Positions 1-10,675 of a stretch of 64,000 nt of DNA are shown here, one piece after another. The stretch's first letter is position 1. Every line of letters starts with the position of its first letter. Both the position numbers and the translations under genes were made by a program. The notes below the pieces were generated by a model that saw only the letters and a list, made by a program, of their open reading frames with translations, had not been told where the DNA came from and made no database searches. The stretch is from Diploptera punctata (lineage: Eukaryota > Arthropoda > Insecta > Blattodea > Blaberidae): positions 1,381,501-1,445,500 of the forward strand of contig JASPKZ010000423.1 of NCBI GenBank assembly GCA_030220185.1, in the 5' to 3' direction.

Positions 1-11
1 ATAATTTGCGG

Positions 12-163
12 AGAAGTAATACACTGGGTTGATAGTTAAAATTAATGCTGGGTGGGCATCGGTCCCATACTGGCCGAAATTTCATGAAAAGGATTCGAAC
101 TAGCGCAAGTCCCATAGCTCTGCACCAAGACTCGGCAGCAACCGCTCGGCTATGGAGCGGGAC
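12..163 (-). mobile_element. SINE3 copy, minus strand
   Basis: tRNA-derived SINE head on the minus strand: it begins GTCCCGC, has an A-box like that of Ser/Leu tRNAs (TAGCCGAGCGG pattern) and a B-box near 91-101. It is an inverted partner of the copy at 398-571; both share the head and a further 60 bp ending in the ACTATCAACCCA region, so the shared unit is longer than the tRNA part. A full-length copy with target duplication lies at 60125-60480. Confidence 0.75.
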
Positions 164-179
164 AAACTAAAGGGATAAT

Positions 180-330
180 TATTCCTGTCACAAATTTCAT
201 TCCACCATTTCTACCACATTTATCTCATTCATTTCGTTTAATTTCATATGCCACTGTGATGGTACGTCAAGTATAGTCGGCCGATATCTTTGTAATTCAC
301 ATACCTTCGTTGCAAAGGATTTCAATGCAT
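180..330 (+). mobile_element. SINE4 tail fragment
   Basis: Degenerate piece of the same repeat body seen at 11690-11880 and, reversed, at 6744-7076 and 47893-48052. Shared landmarks are CATTTCGTTTAATTT, a GCCACTGTGAT step and a GTCGGC..CTTTGTAATTCACA stretch. No head is present. It fills the spacer between the two inverted SINE3 copies. Confidence 0.55.
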
Positions 331-397
331 CTCATCCTAGACTCGAAAACAGAATGAGGAGAAATTTTTGTAATATATACAATTTAACCTTTCGTTT

Positions 398-571
398 GTC
401 CCGCGCCATAGCCGAGCGGTTGGTGCCGAGCCTTGGTGGTGTAGAGCTATGAGACTTGCGCTGGTTCGAATCCCCATGGAGAAAGAAACTTTTCCATGGA
501 ATTTTGACCAGTATGGGACCAATGCCCACCAAGCATTAATTTCAACTATCAACCCACTGTATTATATCTCC
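398..571 (+). mobile_element. SINE3 copy, plus strand
   Basis: tRNA-like head starting GTCCCGCGCC, A-box TAGCCGAGCGG, B-box GGTTCGAATCC near 463-473, then a body ending near CATTAATTTCAACTATC. It forms an inverted repeat with 12-163, separated by about 235 bp. Short reading frames across it on the minus strand have no coding support. Confidence 0.8.
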
Positions 572-869
572 CTAAGTTAATTCAAAGGGATATTGATTCG
601 GGTTGGTAAAGTAGAAGTCTCAAAATTGGATGTATATTTAAGCTAATGTTGTGTCAATAATTTTGATTTATGTGTTGATTATTGATTAATTATATAAATA
701 TATTTTAATTATATTTTCATCGAAATGTATATTATGTTAAATTAACTCGGTTTGTATTTATATTTTAAGCAATTTGGTGTTGGGAGGCTTTATTCATTTG
801 TGTCGAGCATTGTCAACAAGTAACAAGGTTTTATTTTGCTTTTCCTTTCATGTAATCGTGAATAATAAT

Positions 870-906
<37 letters not shown>

Positions 907-1147
907 TCCCGCCTTTTATCTGCGAACAATTTTTCCTTTTAACTTCGAAATTGTAAAAAAACACATTAAGTCACGTAGAACAATATGATTTAAAATTATT
1001 AGATAACACTGGTCAACATGATTTTTATCTCATAGTTGTATTTAATGCAGTTTTTATCGTGTTTTCAAATATGTATTCGGAATTCCTCCATCACCCACAG
1101 TTTTTTATTCCAATTTCAATTAATGGATTTAAATAATATATTTTTCT
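572..1147. other. AT-rich spacer with an (AAT)n tract
   Basis: The only structure seen is the (AAT)n microsatellite at about 860-906. The short plus frame running through it is low-complexity Asn coding and is not credible. Confidence 0.6.
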
Positions 1148-1411
1148 CGTAGACTGCGATGGGCAGGATATGTTGCGCGTATGGGGAAAGAAAAATGTGC
1201 ATGGAAACTTCTTGTAGGAAAGCCAGAAGGAAAACGCCCAGTTGGTAGACCAAGAATGAGGTGGGAGAACAACATTAACTATGATTTGAGGGGAGTAGAT
1301 TATACAGGGAATGATTGGAAAGCATTGGCTCAGGATAGGGATGTATGGATATCTTATGTCCTCGCGGCCATGAACCTACGGGTTCGATAGTGCCAGTGAG
1401 TAAGTAAGTAA
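1145..1411 (+). pseudogene. LINE-A 3' fragment
   Basis: 5'-truncated LINE-A. It encodes the carboxy-terminal segment LRWAGYVARMGKEK..KLLVGKPEGK..GRPRMRW and ends in MNLRVR, stop, then GTGCCAGTGAGTAAGTAAGTA, the family 3' tail. The C-terminal GHV.RM / GRPR.RW block is a recurrent signature of the RT-bearing ORF2 of many non-LTR retrotransposons; which clade LINE-A belongs to is not settled here. The fragment lacks the RT domain and is a dead copy. Confidence 0.85.
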
Positions 1412-1890
1412 ATAATATTTTTTTAATGAAAGTTTTTTCGTCCATTTGTCCATTGAGCGATGAGCACGAGAAACACTTTCATCAGGAGATTTCAGCTATG
1501 GATAAGAGATATCAAGGAAAATGGAATCCTGATATGCTGGTCAATTATTGTTGGACCATCAAGAGGGATGCTCCACAGGCGAAATATAGCAGAAATTCAT
1601 CATTTCTTATTTTGTAGGTGAGTCCGAATATTCGAATATTGTGTAGTTACGAATGTAAAAAATATTAAAGTGTTTGAAATAGTAAACAACACGTGTCTCT
1701 CGGAAACCTTGCGTGATGGAGAAAACCGATATCATATTTTGAATTCAAGAAAAAAAAAATACTATCAGAATCACATATTTTTCTATCTGAGACAAAAAGA
1801 AAAGTTTCTTTTTTGTTGCTCACGTCACGTCACACAATTTTAAAACTGCAAGCTGCAAAATGACAGGATATTAAAATCAAGTTCTACGGT

Positions 1891-1894
<4 letters not shown>
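1412..1894. other. unassigned sequence
   Basis: No repeat family, RNA gene or convincing coding region recognised. A short plus frame at 1426-1617 has no family resemblance that I can see. Confidence 0.4.

Positions 1895-1927
<33 letters not shown>
1895..1927. repeat. (TA)n microsatellite
   Basis: Uninterrupted TA dinucleotide run directly abutting a SINE1 tail fragment. Similar TA runs occur at about 3175-3211, 8694-8732, 17567-17596, 41618-41656, 44492-44532, 44905-44962, 46452-46501, 46628-46686, 49989-50018, 53728-53750 and 57529-57561. Confidence 0.95.
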
Positions 1928-1930
<3 letters not shown>

Positions 1931-2052
1931 GGAAAACAACGGGAAGCTACCACACCTATATTTCCCTAGTAAAGCTGAAAAGCATAACATGAAAATGCTA
2001 CGATTGCAGTGAAAGACCTGCCCTCGGGCAGAATTACTGTGGAGTGGAATAT
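1928..2052 (+). mobile_element. SINE1 tail fragment
   Basis: Matches the 3' part of SINE1: GTGGAAA.CAACGGGAAGC, the AGCATgAAAATGCT mini-palindrome region, ATTGCAGTGAAAGACCTGCC and GGGCAGAATTACTGTGG. The tRNA-like head is absent; the left edge is the TA run. Confidence 0.8.
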
Positions 2053-2054
2053 AT

Positions 2055-2240
2055 ATAATGCCACGAGGTTGTTTTTATGGCATTTCTGACCTTCTCTCCT
2101 GGCATTGTCGGATTAATAACACATTTCTGAGGTTGAGGTACCTGGAAGGCGGAGTTACGTTTCCCCGATGATATGATGGGTGATAAATGATAATGAAGCG
2201 CCAGGAGAGTCCTTAACCTAAACTTAACCTAAATTTTAGA
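2055..2240 (+). repeat. repeat I, copy 1
   Basis: Shares a block with 52432-52620: GGCGGAGTTACG..CCCCGATG.TATGATG, then a TCCTTAACCTAAACTTAA stretch (plus strand). Unclassified. Both copies lie beside SINE1 sequence, which may mean a composite element. Confidence 0.55.
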
Positions 2241-2407
2241 CCATGAACAACTACAGGAATAATTCCATTAAAGAAAAATTCCCGTGGTCTGATCGGAAAT
2301 CGATACCTGGTCCTCATGAACTGCAGTCTGACCATGAAGCTGGCCATTATATAGGCTATATATTTTATTTGAATAACAATATTTAATTATTTATATACAG
2401 ATTTTCA

Positions 2408-2612
2408 TTGTTTACACATCTTTCCGTGCCTAAAGTTTTATTTTCGTTCTCCAATCATCTCTATCCATCCACTCCATTTCCTCCAGTCCTCTTGTTCTCA
2501 TTCAAGTTCTTATTTCTTGCATCCACGAGCTTCGATGTCTTCCCTTTCCTTCTTCTTCCAGGTGAACACTATTTCAATTTTTCTGGGTAACCTTTCTTCT
2601 TGAATTCGTCTT
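2408..2612 (-). pseudogene. LINE-C 3' fragment
   Basis: On the minus strand this corresponds to the 3' coding end seen in better copies at 33500-33755 and 43640-43990: a GRRRKGRP-type motif followed by a Glu/Met/Trp-rich end and a KIKL stop GC..GAAAGATGTGTAAAC tail. Several frame breaks. Only the last 70 or so codons are represented. Confidence 0.65.
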
Positions 2613-2734
2613 ACATCCCCATACCATAACTATATTTATAATATAATAATTATAAATTTACTTGAATAACAATATTTGTAACAACGCCTTCTAATTGACA
2701 AATTTCATTTTTATAAGTTTTATGTATATTTCAC

Positions 2735-3000
2735 TTAAGGCACTGCGCTACAAGCCGGAAGGTTCGAGCCCCGTGCGTAAAGATTTTTAAACTGACCCAA
2801 ACCTTCTTGCGGCACTATGGTCCTGGGGTCAACTCAGCCTCTAGCAGAAATGAGTATCAGAAACTTCTTCTGGGTAAAGGCGGCCGTCACGTAGGGCTGA
2901 CAACCCGGCTGACAGCAATTGCCGATTGTCTAGAAAAAGTTGAAGCCTTAACTTCCTATTAACCCAAGGGCCTCCTGAGGCCTGTTGTGGGATCACTTTA
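2735..3000 (+). mobile_element. SINE2 copy, head truncated
   Basis: Starts inside the tRNA-like head at CACTGCGCTACAAGCCGG, followed by a mutated B-box (GGTTCGAGCCC). Body landmarks: TTTTTAAACTGACCCAAACC, CTGGGGTCAACTCAGCC, GGCGGCCGTCACG, CTGACAACCCGGCTGAC, CCTCCTGAGGCCTG. Complete copy at 61279-61582. Confidence 0.85.
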
Positions 3001-3169
3001 CATAATAATACAGCCTTTACATTCTATACTAATGACCTGTATTTTTTTTTTTAAAATAGAAAACCTAGATATTTTGCCAAAATACAGTGTACTGGTTATA
3101 ATAAATTAAACAAGACATTAAAGATTACAATTTAGAATTTATATACATAGAACACATGTATAAGCCATG

Positions 3170-3211
<42 letters not shown>

Positions 3212-3212
<1 letters not shown>

Positions 3213-4126
3213 TACATTAAACAGGAAACACCATGTATTAATAGAACCAATTAATTCATGATAATTGTGATGGTAATATTCAATCCAAATGTTAAAGCAA
3301 ATTAAAATTTGAATTTCTTTTAAATGATTCTTACAATTGGCAGCCCCTGATTTCCAAATTTTAAAAGAACACCAATTATATCTCACTTTATTTATGCAAT
3401 ATTAAAATTATAAAAAAGTAAAATTCCAGGCTACCAGTTTATTAACAGAACTGGAAAGAATTTTACATTTAGGTTCAAAAACGACTTGAGTTATATATGT
3501 TTTTTTAAGAACTTGAAGTCTTTTTATTTTAAAAAATTGAGCCCCAAATTATTTTTATCATTTGATGCTTCTTAGTATTAATACGTACTTCTCAAATGTG
3601 TTGAATACTGGGATGTTACACAAAATAAAATAAAAAGTTTTTTTTTTACTTTCCTCTTCACTTAAAGAGTGGAAATGTGTATTCATACAAGGTACGTAGT
3701 ATAGTTATTATATGAAATGCCCTCCATCAGCCAACTCGCTAAATTGCTTAACTACTTATTGAACTCTGTTTCAGCCTACTTAATTGCCGTTACTTATTTT
3801 TAAGCGATGCAATAGATAATAATTTACTTAGTTGCACGCAAAGCTTCATAAATTCTAACTACATTATATAAACATAGGTTCTAATATCTACGTAAATTCA
3901 GTTTTTATTTATGGGATTAAACGTGCTTCAGAAAATACGTACATGAAACTTTTTAAATTTATGTCCTGTATTTTCTTAAAACGAAAACTAAAATTATGGT
4001 ATCTGAAGTAAAAAATCACCAAAGATCTAAAACTGTTATTAATAACCAGGGTATAGAACAAGGCAATGGATTAAAAATACCTCGGTTGTAATTCACCTTA
4101 TATAAACTACAGGGATAAAAAATGAA
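3212..4126. other. AT-rich, nothing recognised
   Basis: No tRNA-like head, transposon coding signature or internal repeat that I could find; only short A/T homopolymers. Confidence 0.45.
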
Positions 4127-4129
4127 ACA

Positions 4130-4888
4130 CTAACTCACTAGCACTATAGAACCCATAAGTTCATGGCCGCGCGGACATAACTCTCCATACAGACTGTCCA
4201 GAGGTAATGTTTTCCATTTATTCCCTGTATAATCTACTTCCATTAAATCATGGTTAATATTATTTTCCCACCTCTTGCAAGGTCTATCAACTGGGCGTTT
4301 TCCCTCTAATTTAACTACAAGAAGCTTCCATGCCCCTCTTTAATTCCCATTCATGTCACATGTCCTGCCATTGCAGTCTATGAGACTTAACTTTTCTTCT
4401 TATATTTGGTTTCCTATAAAAATCATGTAATCACTGTTATGTGGTCTTCTCTATTCGCCTGCCTGTCCATCTCTCTTTCATGCAATCATTTTCCTAAGAT
4501 CCTTATTATCTCGTAATCTTTTCTCCTCCCTTTAAGTAAGAGGCATGTTTCGCATCCATATACCGTAATACAAGTGGGAGAATAACAATTTTATATATTT
4601 TCAGTTTAACTTCGTTTTAGAGAAATTGGGACGAAAAGAGTCCCTGTAATGCATAATAGAATGCACTTCCAGAATTGAGGTTATATTGAATTTCTTTGTG
4701 CATCTCATTCCTATTTGTGATTATTGTTCCTAGGTATATGAATTCTTCCATTTCTTCAAATTTTTACTAATTTTAATAAGTCTTCATTTCCATTATATAA
4801 TGTATTTCTATGTTTGAACATATACTTGGTTTTACTGATGTTTACTTGAAGTCCCAATTTCTTAGTGTTAAATTCCAGGGATGTTAAC
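4130..4888 (-). pseudogene. LINE-A, truncated copy reaching the RT thumb
   Basis: Minus-strand LINE-A of about 760 bp. It starts (3' end) at TAACTCACTAGCACTATAG and runs through the GRP.RW block, the GCETW-type region (TATATACCGTAATACAAG area) and into the segment encoding the VNI.KTKYM and KYLG motifs near 4740-4860. Frames are broken throughout, for example in the LVGKPEG region. It is the second-longest LINE-A relic in the window. Confidence 0.8.
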
Positions 4889-4954
4889 ATAAATTTATCC
4901 ACATTTCAACCCACTTTAGATACAATAGAATTAACACTATAAAAAAGTAACACT

Positions 4955-5090
4955 AGAGACAATTTGGAAATCCTATAAATCAAAAGCAATCCTATGTTTG
5001 TTGTACGGATCGGAACAATGAACGTTGATGTCAAATCTTTAATAGAAACAGCTAAGATGAGACTGCTATGGCATTTAGTAGGCTACACTC
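4955..5090 (+). pseudogene. LINE fragment (LYGSE.W region)
   Basis: Plus strand encodes a decayed version of the ILYGSEQWTL segment typical of the region between RT palm and C-terminus, similar to LINE-M at 29318-29690. Too short to assign with certainty. Confidence 0.35.
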
Positions 5091-5138
5091 TTTTTATGTA
5101 AAATTGCAGGCTTTTTGTTTGTAAGCTGAATATTTTTT

Positions 5139-5815
5139 ATTTATTTAGGCTATTTCAGAGCCTGGTGATATTAAGGTCATGTGGCCTTCTCTTCCACTCA
5201 CCAGGACAAACATATATTACATCAGAATATACAAATCACAATTAAATTCTAATATTAAATTCTAAATAAAGTTTCGATCAATAAGATAACATTTATTATA
5301 TTACGAACTATATTATCTATAACACAACCAGTTAATGAGAGTTAATATTAAGACTAAAACTAATAATAAAATGTATACAAGCAAGATAAATTAAATTGTT
5401 GGTAGATCGTCCATGTATAATGTATAAAAACAAAAAATATATAAATATATAGAAAACTAGTTTTACGGTTATACATGAAAATATTTTTTTTAATTTTAAT
5501 ATTATTTTCATAAATAATTAAATTAATTCATTGTTAAAAGAATTCTATCAGCGAGGTGTATAAATTAGTATGTTATTAAATAATTCTTTAGTTTGTTTTT
5601 GAAGGATGTTACAGCATGACAGTCTCTGTCATAGAGCGGGAGGCAATTCCATATTCTGGCAAGTGAGATAGTAAAATATAATGAATAATATACAGTGTGA
5701 TGAGGAGGGTTAAAGAGGACAATGTGCTGATGGGATCGTGTGTCAAACTTACGTGTGTCGGATATTGACATCTGAGAAAAACTGAACATCTCAGCCATCA
5801 CTGAAACCATAAATG
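5139..5815 (-). pseudogene. LINE 3' end with WN.LP..SFK..L..YL terminus
   Basis: The minus frame at 5565-5810 ends ARIWNCLPLYDRD..SFKNKLKNYL, the classic extreme C-terminus of Jockey/CR1/I-type LINE ORF2 proteins. It is followed by a 3' UTR ending GTGGAAGAGAAGGCC..TGACCTTAA..CCAGGCTCTGAAATAGCC, AATAAA-like. The same 3'-UTR signature occurs on the plus strand at 21950-22015. Only the last 80 codons remain; upstream RT is missing. Confidence 0.75.
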
Positions 5816-6157
5816 TTTATCGAGATAATTGGTACGGAATCACATCACGCATTCCTAGTGAGAGGCTACCGCAAAAACCCTTTACCAACAGACATAATTG
5901 GAGGACGATCTTGGAAGACCGAAGAAGCGACGGAAAGACAAACTTACCTGAAGCGGAACAAACCAGATGGCCTAATCCTGAATAGTCTTTGATGATGATT
6001 TTCTTTCGCTACATTTATTATATTGTGCAATTCAATTAGCAGTATTAATATTCATCTATTCCAGAGCTTTGGTCTAAACCACCGATGAGGAAAAGAGGTG
6101 AAACGCAGGTAATCTGCATCTTACACACTCAAAAAATGTTACACTGAAAATATATAT
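5816..6157. other. mostly unassigned; possible LINE 3' scrap
   Basis: A plus-strand stretch near 5860-5995 ends in GATGATGATT, like the (GAT)n tail of LINE-E, but the coding match is too weak to call. Confidence 0.3.
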
Positions 6158-6605
6158 AATTGTTATTCTCCCAGTTATATGGGTGCGAAACATTGACTCT
6201 TACTTTAAGGGAGGAGGACACTTTACGAGTATTTGAGAATTAAGTTTTTAGGAACATTTTTGGACTAAACAGAGATGAAGAATAGGCGCATGGAGAAGAT
6301 TACTTAACAGTGAGTTGCATAAACTTCATAGGACACCAGATATAATAAGAAGAGTTAAGTCTCGTAGACTGCGATGGGCAGTGTATGTGACATGAATGGG
6401 AAATGAAAGGGGAACATGGAAGCTTCTGGTAGGAAAACCAGAGGGAAAACGCCCAGTTGGAAGACCAAGAATGCTAATCATGATTTGAGGGAAGTAGACT
6501 ATATAGGCGATGATTGGAAAATATTATCTCAGGATAGGAATATGTGGAGAGCTTATGCCCGCGTGTCCATGCACTTTCGGGTTCGATAGTACCAGTGAAT
6601 TAGTA
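6158..6605 (+). pseudogene. LINE-A 3' copy
   Basis: Begins in the LPVI.YGCE.LTLTLRE segment, runs through a decayed FGLNRDE..IGA block, LRWAVYVT.MGNERGTWKLL and ends with the RVR stop and GTACCAGTGAATTAG tail. A deletion removes part of the GRPRMRWENNI motif near 6468-6480, and frameshifts are present. 5' truncated. Confidence 0.8.
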
Positions 6606-6743
6606 AATAACTATGGATGAAATGCAAGGACAAAAACTAATTATATTCAAAGCAGAATAACGAAAAACATGCTTAATAATGACCTCGTTTGTAAGGAGTA
6701 CATATGTTAAATATCCAACTATTGCAAGTAAATAATAATAATA

Positions 6744-7076
6744 AATATCCTCAACTCGTGTCCAACTCAGGCTCGGGTCGAGGAATGAGATGAGATGAAG
6801 CCCTTATATTTATAGAAGTCTGTAAACTACAAGGGTGCCGTCGACCATCCTTGTCGCACCGTCACAGGGGCGGATGAACGAAATAAAACGAAATGTATGA
6901 GATGAGTATGGAGAATTGGTGAAATCAAATTTTTGGCAGGGGAAAAACGGGAGAAACTCCAAGAAAAAACTGCCCATGCTCCGTTTAGTCCCACATGGAG
7001 TGACCGAGACTGGAGCTCCGGATCCCATCGGAGCGGTGAGAGGCGAGCCCCTAACCTTGCACCACGGAGCCGCCCA
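6744..7076 (-). mobile_element. SINE4, longest copy
   Basis: Minus-strand element with head GGCGGCTCCGTGGTGCAAGG (A-box-like TGGTGCAAGG), a CTCGCCTCTCACCGCTCCG stretch, a body with CATTTCGTTTTATTTCG and a distal end CTCGACCCGAGCCTGAGTTGG. The B-box is poor, so a tRNA origin is likely but not proven. Other copies: 11690-12516 (interrupted), 47893-48052, 180-330. Confidence 0.65.
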
Positions 7077-7160
7077 ATTATTGAAAGACCTAAGCTAAAT
7101 TAAGTATTTTGTTATTGAAAGTCGTGAAACAAGTTTAATGTTGATATATTTATCTTTAGA

Positions 7161-7312
7161 GACCGTCGTCGTGGCGTTGTCGGTAGAGTCCCTACCTTCC
7201 ACTCCGGCGACCCGGGTTCGATTTCCGGCAGTGTAGGGGATTTTAAATCTCCACCTTGGGTCTGGGTGTGTGTCCTGTCCTAGTATCTATAAGTGAGAAT
7301 AAAATAAAGTTA
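7161..7312 (+). mobile_element. SINE5 (tRNA-like head)
   Basis: Head GTCGTGGCGTTGTCGGTAGA with A-box-like TGGCGTTGTCGG, B-box GGTTCGATTTC at about 7216-7226, then a short body ending AGAATAAAATAAAG. Single copy in the window, so a decayed tRNA pseudogene is possible; the extra body argues for a SINE. Confidence 0.6.
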
Positions 7313-7536
7313 ACAAAAAGGTAAAAACAAGAAGGAAAAACAGTAAAAGAAAAAGACTTACATAGAATATTAAATTGTCTGGCGCTACCCTTATTCAAAA
7401 TGCTATGCGTTGCCATTGGCTAATAAACATAATGCACATTGCATCAGAAGATTCAGACTTGTCCTTTGTCACTAAAGTTGGTCTGTTGTAAACAAATACA
7501 TTTATTATACTGTTTTTTATCATCAGTATTTTTAAT

Positions 7537-8157
7537 GACTATTTAACTCATGCCCCAAATGGCAGTCAATGACCAATCACGTTTGAAAGAATTTTGTTTT
7601 ACAATCAATCACAGTCGTGTTTGACCTCGATAATTTTTAAATTTTGATAACCAAAACAAAGAAAGCTCCTGCTTTTTTATATTCTGAACAGGTCAGAGCA
7701 TTATTTTGCAGTGATTGGCTCTCTGAAAAATACGTTGAATATAGCAAATAATAAACAGATTCCTTCGACATACACATTTGGTAATTGTGTGTTTAATAAT
7801 TGGGTTTCTAAATTGTGATCTTACTGAGTTTTTTCAGAAAAAATGAATTAATAATCTATAATGTTGGATATAATATACAGTTTGATGTGTGTTAATTTAT
7901 TTAATCTAGGGTGCATTCTTACAATATTGCGAACCTATTTGGTAATAAATAGTATGATCAAGTTGCAGTGATGAACAAATGAAACATAAACAAACATTTC
8001 TCATTTGTTTTCAAACATCGCTGTATACATTAAATATATAAATATTTTAGAATAACTATTTTTAAATAATTATTTGGGAGTAAACCACTTAATTTTATTG
8101 TTAAATAGTGCTAATCCTCTAGGTAAATTTGAAATCCCTCGTGGCATTACTTACGAA
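7537..8157 (+). repeat. repeat X, copy 1
   Basis: Non-coding interspersed repeat of about 620-750 bp with copies at 18585-19337 (plus) and 39722-40407 (minus). Left end TGACTATTTAACTCATGCCC; right end GGCATTACTTA.GA. The first bases after each edge (TAACTCATGCC and, inverted, TAAGTAATGCC) suggest very short inverted termini, so a MITE-like origin is possible. This copy lacks the outer half of the right-end hairpin seen in the other two. Confidence 0.7.
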
Positions 8158-8360
8158 AACTTAAGTCTATTGAGATATTATAAAAAGTATAACATAAAAA
8201 TATAAAATTGTACCTTATTTAGCAGTCCCCTTAATTGTAGAAATTATTAAACAATGTAACCTTACAAGAGCAACAGAGGATGGTTGGTTACTGTCCAGCT
8301 TTCATCGAGCTACTAATTCTATTTTACCATGAACTTTATTTATATCAATTTATTAAGTTG

Positions 8361-8512
8361 TTGTTCGAGGTGGTTTAGTGCTTATGTTCTTTGCTTCTAG
8401 TTCCGAGAGTCGCAGGTTCGATATGAAAATCCAAGCTGAAATCGTCTGGGAGAATTTTAAGCCATGAGTCCCTAATCTGAAGAATTTCAGACTCGTAATA
8501 GCCTCTGTAATA
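8361..8512 (+). mobile_element. SINE6 copy
   Basis: tRNA-like head with A-box GTGGTTTAGTGC and B-box GGTTCGATATG; body includes GAAAATCCAAG..AGTCCCTAATCTGAAGAATTTCAG, shared with 9848-10035 and, reversed, 57562-57715. Diverged about as much from those copies as they are from each other. Confidence 0.65.
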
Positions 8513-8690
8513 AATTTATATGGCTTTCATCTATCCAAGTAATACTTTAGTTCGCCTACTAGATGTATCACTGAGGCGATGTGCTAACCACATACCATTC
8601 GTTCACATATGTAGGTAAATAAGCGTAACCAAATTTGTTTAACTAAGAATCTTACGCTAGAGAGCATCCGTATTCCCACGTGAAATATAT

Positions 8691-8736
<46 letters not shown>

Positions 8737-8759
8737 ATCAAGTTGCATTTTGAGCCCAC

Positions 8760-9430
8760 AGATATATGCAACATTATTCCAGTATCATTTTGTACGTCAA
8801 ATTTTTGTCCTCTATGTCTACATATAGTCCACCGCTGTGGTCTCGAGGTAGCGTGCTGCCTTGTCACGCAGCGGGCCCGGGTTCAATCCCCGGTCGAGGC
8901 AGTTTTTCTGGGTGAGGTTTTTATCGGGGTTTTTCCTCACCTGTAAGACAAATGTCAGGAAAACTTTAAGGCCCAAACGGTCCCCGAAATCATATGGCCA
9001 TCATCATCATGATCATCCTTATCATTATCATCATCATCCTTCACCGGTGTGGAAAGCAACGGGAAGCTACCACACCTACAGAATTCTCTAGTAAAGCTGC
9101 AAGCATAGCATGCTTTCGGGCAGAATTACTATGGATGGATGTCTATATATAGCAAATATTTCCCTCGAATTGTGACGTGATTTTCTGATGCACACTATAT
9201 AGAATTTCTGTAATTTGTACAGTACATTTTTTTTTTGTTCTCTATGTCTACATAGAGCTAATATTTCCCCAAATTGTGACGTACGTTTTTGTTGCACCAT
9301 ATAATACTTCTGTTAATTGTGCTATAATATGTATGTATCATTTGGTACATCAATTTTTTTATGTCTACATATAGCGAACATTTTTCCAAAATTGTGACGT
9401 AGTACTTTTTTGTTGCACCCTATATAGGAA
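8760..9430 (+). repeat. short tandem array, unit about 105-116 bp
   Basis: Monomers begin TATGTCTACATATAGC and contain CAAATTTTTCC..AATTGTGACGTA and TTGTTGCACC.TATATA. Starts are visible at about 8815, 9140, 9245 and 9361. The first monomer is split by a SINE1 insertion (8828-9139). Not a known satellite that I recognise. Confidence 0.7.
8828..9139 (+). mobile_element. SINE1, full-length, with target duplication
   Basis: Head TCCACCGCTGTGGTCTCGAGG with A-box-like TGGTCTCGAGG and B-box GGTTCAATCC, then the body (GTGAGGTTTTTATCGGGG, CCTGTAAGACAAATGTCAGG, a CAT-rich stretch) and the tail GTGTGGAAAGCAACGGGAAGC. Flanks 8815-8827 (TGTCTACATATAG) and 9140-9152 (TGTCTATATATAG) form a 13-bp target duplication with one mismatch, so the boundaries are firm. 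Confidence 0.92.
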
Positions 9431-9847
9431 TTATAAAGATATTGATTTCACCGTAGCTTAAACAGCTAATCAATTCGTAATTACTCTAAAAATTGAAAGT
9501 GTGATCATAAAAATATATTTTGGCAAATTGTACTATATAGAGCTACATATTTGCAGGTTAATTTGAGTTTATAGTTATTAGTTTCTGTATGAAGATACAC
9601 AGGCTGGTAATGTTCCCACATTAATATGCAAAGGTAACAACCCACAATTGGTAATAAAATGTTTTATACTGTGATCACATTCACCTTAATGGAGATTGTA
9701 GGCAAATTACAATTCACGAGTCTGCAGTGGTTTACCTGAGTTTAGCAAAACAATTTAAAACAAATGTCCACTCTATATTTTAATTTTAATATAACAATTT
9801 CTGGAAAAATCTAACACAAATTTAAATCTTATACTGTCACATGGCGT
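9431..9847. other. unassigned AT-rich sequence
   Basis: No recognised family or coding potential. Confidence 0.4.
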
Positions 9848-10035
9848 CTGTTGCGGTGGTCTATTGCTGACGTTCTTTGCCTCTAGTCCCGAGTGTCACG
9901 GATTAAAACCAGGCCGGGATCGAAGGGTTCTCTTAGGATGGAAAAATCCAAGAGATAAGTCCTCCGGTAGAGACTTCAAAGCAATGGTTCTCCAGTCTGA
10001 AGATTTTCATGCTCGTAAAAGAATGACAAGCCTGA
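9848..10035 (+). mobile_element. SINE6 copy
   Basis: Head TTGCGGTGGTCTATTGCTGACGTTC with the CTCTAGTCCCGAGTGTCACGG segment, and body GATGGAAAAATCCAAGAGATAAGTCC. The B-box is replaced by GGATTAAAACC. Same family as 8361-8512 and 57562-57715. Confidence 0.65.
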
Positions 10036-10159
10036 ATAAAAAGTGCCTTGTGCAAAATTTAACCGACCTTCACTCTTCCTATTAATACCTTGTCTCATTG
10101 AGTCGGAACGCTGACCAAGTTTCACTTACTGACATCTGTAGGGAAACAAGCGTATCTAG

Positions 10160-10250
10160 ATTAGCTTGGTTAAAATACTTCCCGATAACGGGGGGGCACC
10201 CATACTTGAATGAGGGACATAAGCGTGTTCAAAGAAGAAGAAGAAGAAGA
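10160..10250 (+). repeat. repeat end with (GAA)n tail
   Basis: GGGGGGGCACCCATACTTGAATGAGGGA followed by GTGTTCAAA(GAA)n; reads as the 3' end of an unclassified retroposon with a GAA tail, like the LINE-G tail at 62390. No coding content. Confidence 0.35.
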
Positions 10251-10675
10251 AAAAGTGTGACATTGCGGTGCAAAACGTCGACCTCGTATCTTCCTGCATA
10301 TAATATAAAAGTAATACTGTAGGGTTTTTCATGTCAATAAAATAGTGTTGCTCTTATGGGAACGCTATTGCCACTTAACACCGCAGACTACATGACGGAG
10401 ATGGAAATATATCACCCTCTTCTCCTTCTAGCATAAGTACAGCATGAACATGAGTTTACGGCACAATTATCTTCAATACTGCTACTAAATAAATCTATTA
10501 TATTCTAAAATGTAAACCGTAATTATTATAATGCTACTAAAGAACTTAACACTTGGAATTTTATAGACTGTGATCACAGACGCGCCAGTATCTTCAGAAC
10601 ATTCCCGCTAAATAAACCACACGGGTTGCGTACTCTTCTTTGACAATAGGTGTACGTGACAAAACAAGTTTCGGT

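Noticed and set aside
8760..9430. CRISPR-like or regulatory array
   Set aside because: Eukaryotic context; units are contiguous with no unique spacers, so it is an ordinary tandem repeat.
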